From Brevundimonas sp. (GTDB taxonomy: Bacteria > Pseudomonadota > Alphaproteobacteria > Caulobacterales > Caulobacteraceae), in assembly GCA_020253595.1 (NCBI GenBank), contig JADCBH010000299.1, positions 1 through 14,799 of the forward strand: a stretch of 14,799 bases of DNA. The letters are read 5' to 3'. The stretch's first letter is position 1, and each line of letters begins with the position of its first letter. Under the pieces are notes generated by a model, which did no database searches, was not told the origin of the DNA, and was given only the letters and a program-made list of their open reading frames with translations. Made by a program: the position numbers and the translations under genes. Positions 13,924 to 14,799 of the stretch are shown here, piece after piece.

Positions 13924-13951
13924 TTGCAGTTCTCTGCGCCTCTCCTATATT
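13924..13951 (+). promoter_or_regulatory. promoter of the pirin gene
   Basis: TTGCAG (13924-13929) and TATATT (13946-13951) are 16 bases apart, a good sigma-70-type pair in otherwise GC-rich DNA. Transcription would begin near 13958, leaving a 5' leader of about 43 bases that contains the GC-rich hairpin. Confidence 0.5.
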
Positions 13952-13967
13952 CCTGCCAAAGCAACAC

Positions 13968-13987
13968 GCGGCGGGACGGCCCGCCGC
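13968..13987 (+). promoter_or_regulatory. GC-rich hairpin before the pirin ribosome binding site
   Basis: A perfect 8-bp stem GCGGCGGG/CCCGCCGC with an ACGG loop ends one base before GGAG (13989-13992), the Shine-Dalgarno sequence of the start at 14001. It could affect ribosome access or protect the 5' end. Confidence 0.4.
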
Positions 13988-14000
13988 CGGAGAGACAACG

Positions 14001-14699
14001 ATGATCGAAGTCAGACCCTTCGACAGCCTGGGTGGGGCCGACCACGGCTGGCTCAAGGCCAAGCACCATTTCTCGTTCGCCAGCTACTACGACCCCCGCC
14101 GCATGAGCTGGGGAAACATCCGCGTCTGGAACGACGACGAGATCGCCTCCAACTCGGGCTTTCCGCCCCATCCGCACTCGGACATGGAGATCATCACCTA
14201 TGTCCGCGACGGGGCCATCACCCACGAGGACAGCCTGGGCAACAAGGGCCGCACCCAGGCCGGCGATGTGCAGGTGATGAGCGCGGGCACCGGCATCCGC
14301 CACGCCGAGTACAATATCGAGCCTGAAACGACCCGCATCTTCCAGATCTGGATCGAGCCGACCCGACGCGGCGAAAAGCCCAGCTGGGGTGCCAAGCCCT
14401 TCCCCAAGGGCGAGCGGGCGGGGCAGTTCGTGGTTCTGGCTTCAGGCTTCGAGGACGATGTCGAGGCCCTGCCGATCCGCACCGACGCGCGGGTCGTGGG
14501 CGCGACGCTGAAGGCTGGCGAGACGGCGACCTATCCTCTGGGCGCGACGCGTCGCGGCTATCTGGTCCCGGCCAAGGGCGTGGTGGAGGTCAACGGGGTG
14601 CGGTTGAACGCCCGCGACGGTGCTGCCATCGCCAATGAGGACGCCCTGACGGTCACCGCTGTCAACGACGCCGAGATCGTTCTGGTCGACGCGGCCTAG
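14001..14699 (+). CDS. pirin family protein (YhaK-like bicupin)
   Basis: This 232-aa cytoplasmic bicupin starts at ATG 14001, with GGAG 8 bases upstream. The N-terminal cupin keeps the metal ligands of pirins: His57 and His59 in FPPHPHSDMEI, and His101 and Glu103 in GTGIRHAEYN. The sequence also has WGNIRVWNDD, HEDSLGNKG and FQIWIEP, all family marks. The C-terminal cupin (about 135-232, GQFVVLASGF to EIVLVDAA) lacks ligands, as usual. Some bacterial pirins are quercetin 2,3-dioxygenases and others are redox-sensing or regulatory proteins, so the exact role is open. The gene has its own promoter and leader hairpin. Its TAG stop shares the CTAG palindrome with the convergent thioesterase stop. 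Confidence 0.92.
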   Translation: MIEVRPFDSLGGADHGWLKAKHHFSFASYYDPRRMSWGNIRVWNDDEIASNSGFPPHPHSDMEIITYVRDGAITHEDSLGNKGRTQAGDVQVMSAGTGIRHAEYNIEPETTRIFQIWIEPTRRGEKPSWGAKPFPKGERAGQFVVLASGFEDDVEALPIRTDARVVGATLKAGETATYPLGATRRGYLVPAKGVVEVNGVRLNARDGAAIANEDALTVTAVNDAEIVLVDAA

Positions 14700-14799
14700 G
14701 CCCGCTCCATCACCAGGCAGGTCGAGGTGGCGGTGGCGTAGAGCTTGCCGTCCAGGCCTTCGAGGCGGGCTTCCGAGAAGCCCGCCTTTCGGCCGACCT
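14696..14799 (-). CDS. PaaI/hotdog thioesterase, C-terminal 33 residues only
   Basis: A minus-strand frame enters from the right edge and ends at TAG 14698-14696. It reads VGRKAGFSEARLEGLDGKL followed by YATATSTCLVMERA. The pattern of basic residue, G, R, x-A-F-x-E-A-R-L, DG, LYATATST is the last two beta-strands of PaaI-type hotdog acyl-CoA thioesterases. The rest lies outside the window, so the active site cannot be checked. The stop overlaps the pirin stop by three bases. Confidence 0.7.
   Translation of the reverse strand, partial: VGRKAGFSEARLEGLDGKLYATATSTCLVMERA
14763..14787 (+). terminator. perfect 11-bp hairpin inside the thioesterase end
   Basis: AGGCGGGCTTC (14763-14773), loop CGA, then GAAGCCCGCCT (14777-14787) followed by TTTC. 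It looks like an intrinsic terminator for the plus-strand pirin transcript, 63 bases past its stop, yet it lies wholly within codons of the opposite-strand gene. The T-run is short. Confidence 0.4.

Noticed and set aside
1..14799. CRISPR array, rRNA, transposase or integrase
   Set aside because: I looked for regular direct repeats, rRNA signatures and recombinase motifs on both strands and saw none.

Overview
The window is high-GC DNA (43 of 60 bases are G/C at 9361-9420). Its gene content fits an alphaproteobacterium, most likely Caulobacterales and perhaps Brevundimonas. The reasons are the protein families present, CtrA-like TTAACCAT boxes, Caulobacter-style start sites, and a GGGGAGGTG-type palindromic intergenic repeat. 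The taxonomic call is inference. Most of the window is ordinary chromosome, with one short accessory-looking stretch at about 9995-12738.

Left part (1-4278, all minus strand): a ClpP-like lipoprotein cut by the window edge; a small secreted protein directly upstream of it; a 303-aa protein of an uncharacterised RNase H-like type; a membrane-anchored hypothetical protein translationally coupled to exonuclease III (xthA); and a secreted protein built of three four-cysteine repeats. Middle (4391-9970): a plus-strand pair of metallo-beta-lactamase-fold hydrolase and enoyl-CoA hydratase/isomerase (ATGA overlap); a convergent free-methionine-(R)-sulfoxide reductase of the GAF type; then a divergent plus-strand pair of a Sel1-repeat lipoprotein and a secreted right-handed beta-helix protein. 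The pair is preceded by a perfect inverted repeat of CtrA-like half-sites.

Accessory stretch: a low-GC orphan gene (GTG start 11110, end 9995) stands alone. About 0.4 kb further right, the last 17 bases of a tRNA-Ile(CAU) gene are duplicated: intact tRNA at 12723-12798 on the minus strand, copy at 11510-11526. Base composition changes at the copy. This is the arrangement left by site-specific integration at a tRNA 3' end. The 1.2 kb between the copies holds a YkgJ-type cysteine-cluster protein and eroded non-coding DNA, but no integrase, so it looks like a remnant.

Right part (12799-14799): a secreted SIMPL (DUF541) protein whose leader can form an H-type pseudoknot next to its ribosome binding site; a three-hairpin intergenic repeat; a pirin-family protein with its own promoter and a GC-rich leader hairpin; and, convergently, the C-terminus of a PaaI/hotdog thioesterase whose stop codon overlaps the pirin stop in the palindrome CTAG.

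I see no complete, recognisable novel multigene system. The best leads are the tRNA-flanked remnant, the low-GC orphan gene, the SIMPL leader pseudoknot and the CtrA-like palindrome.
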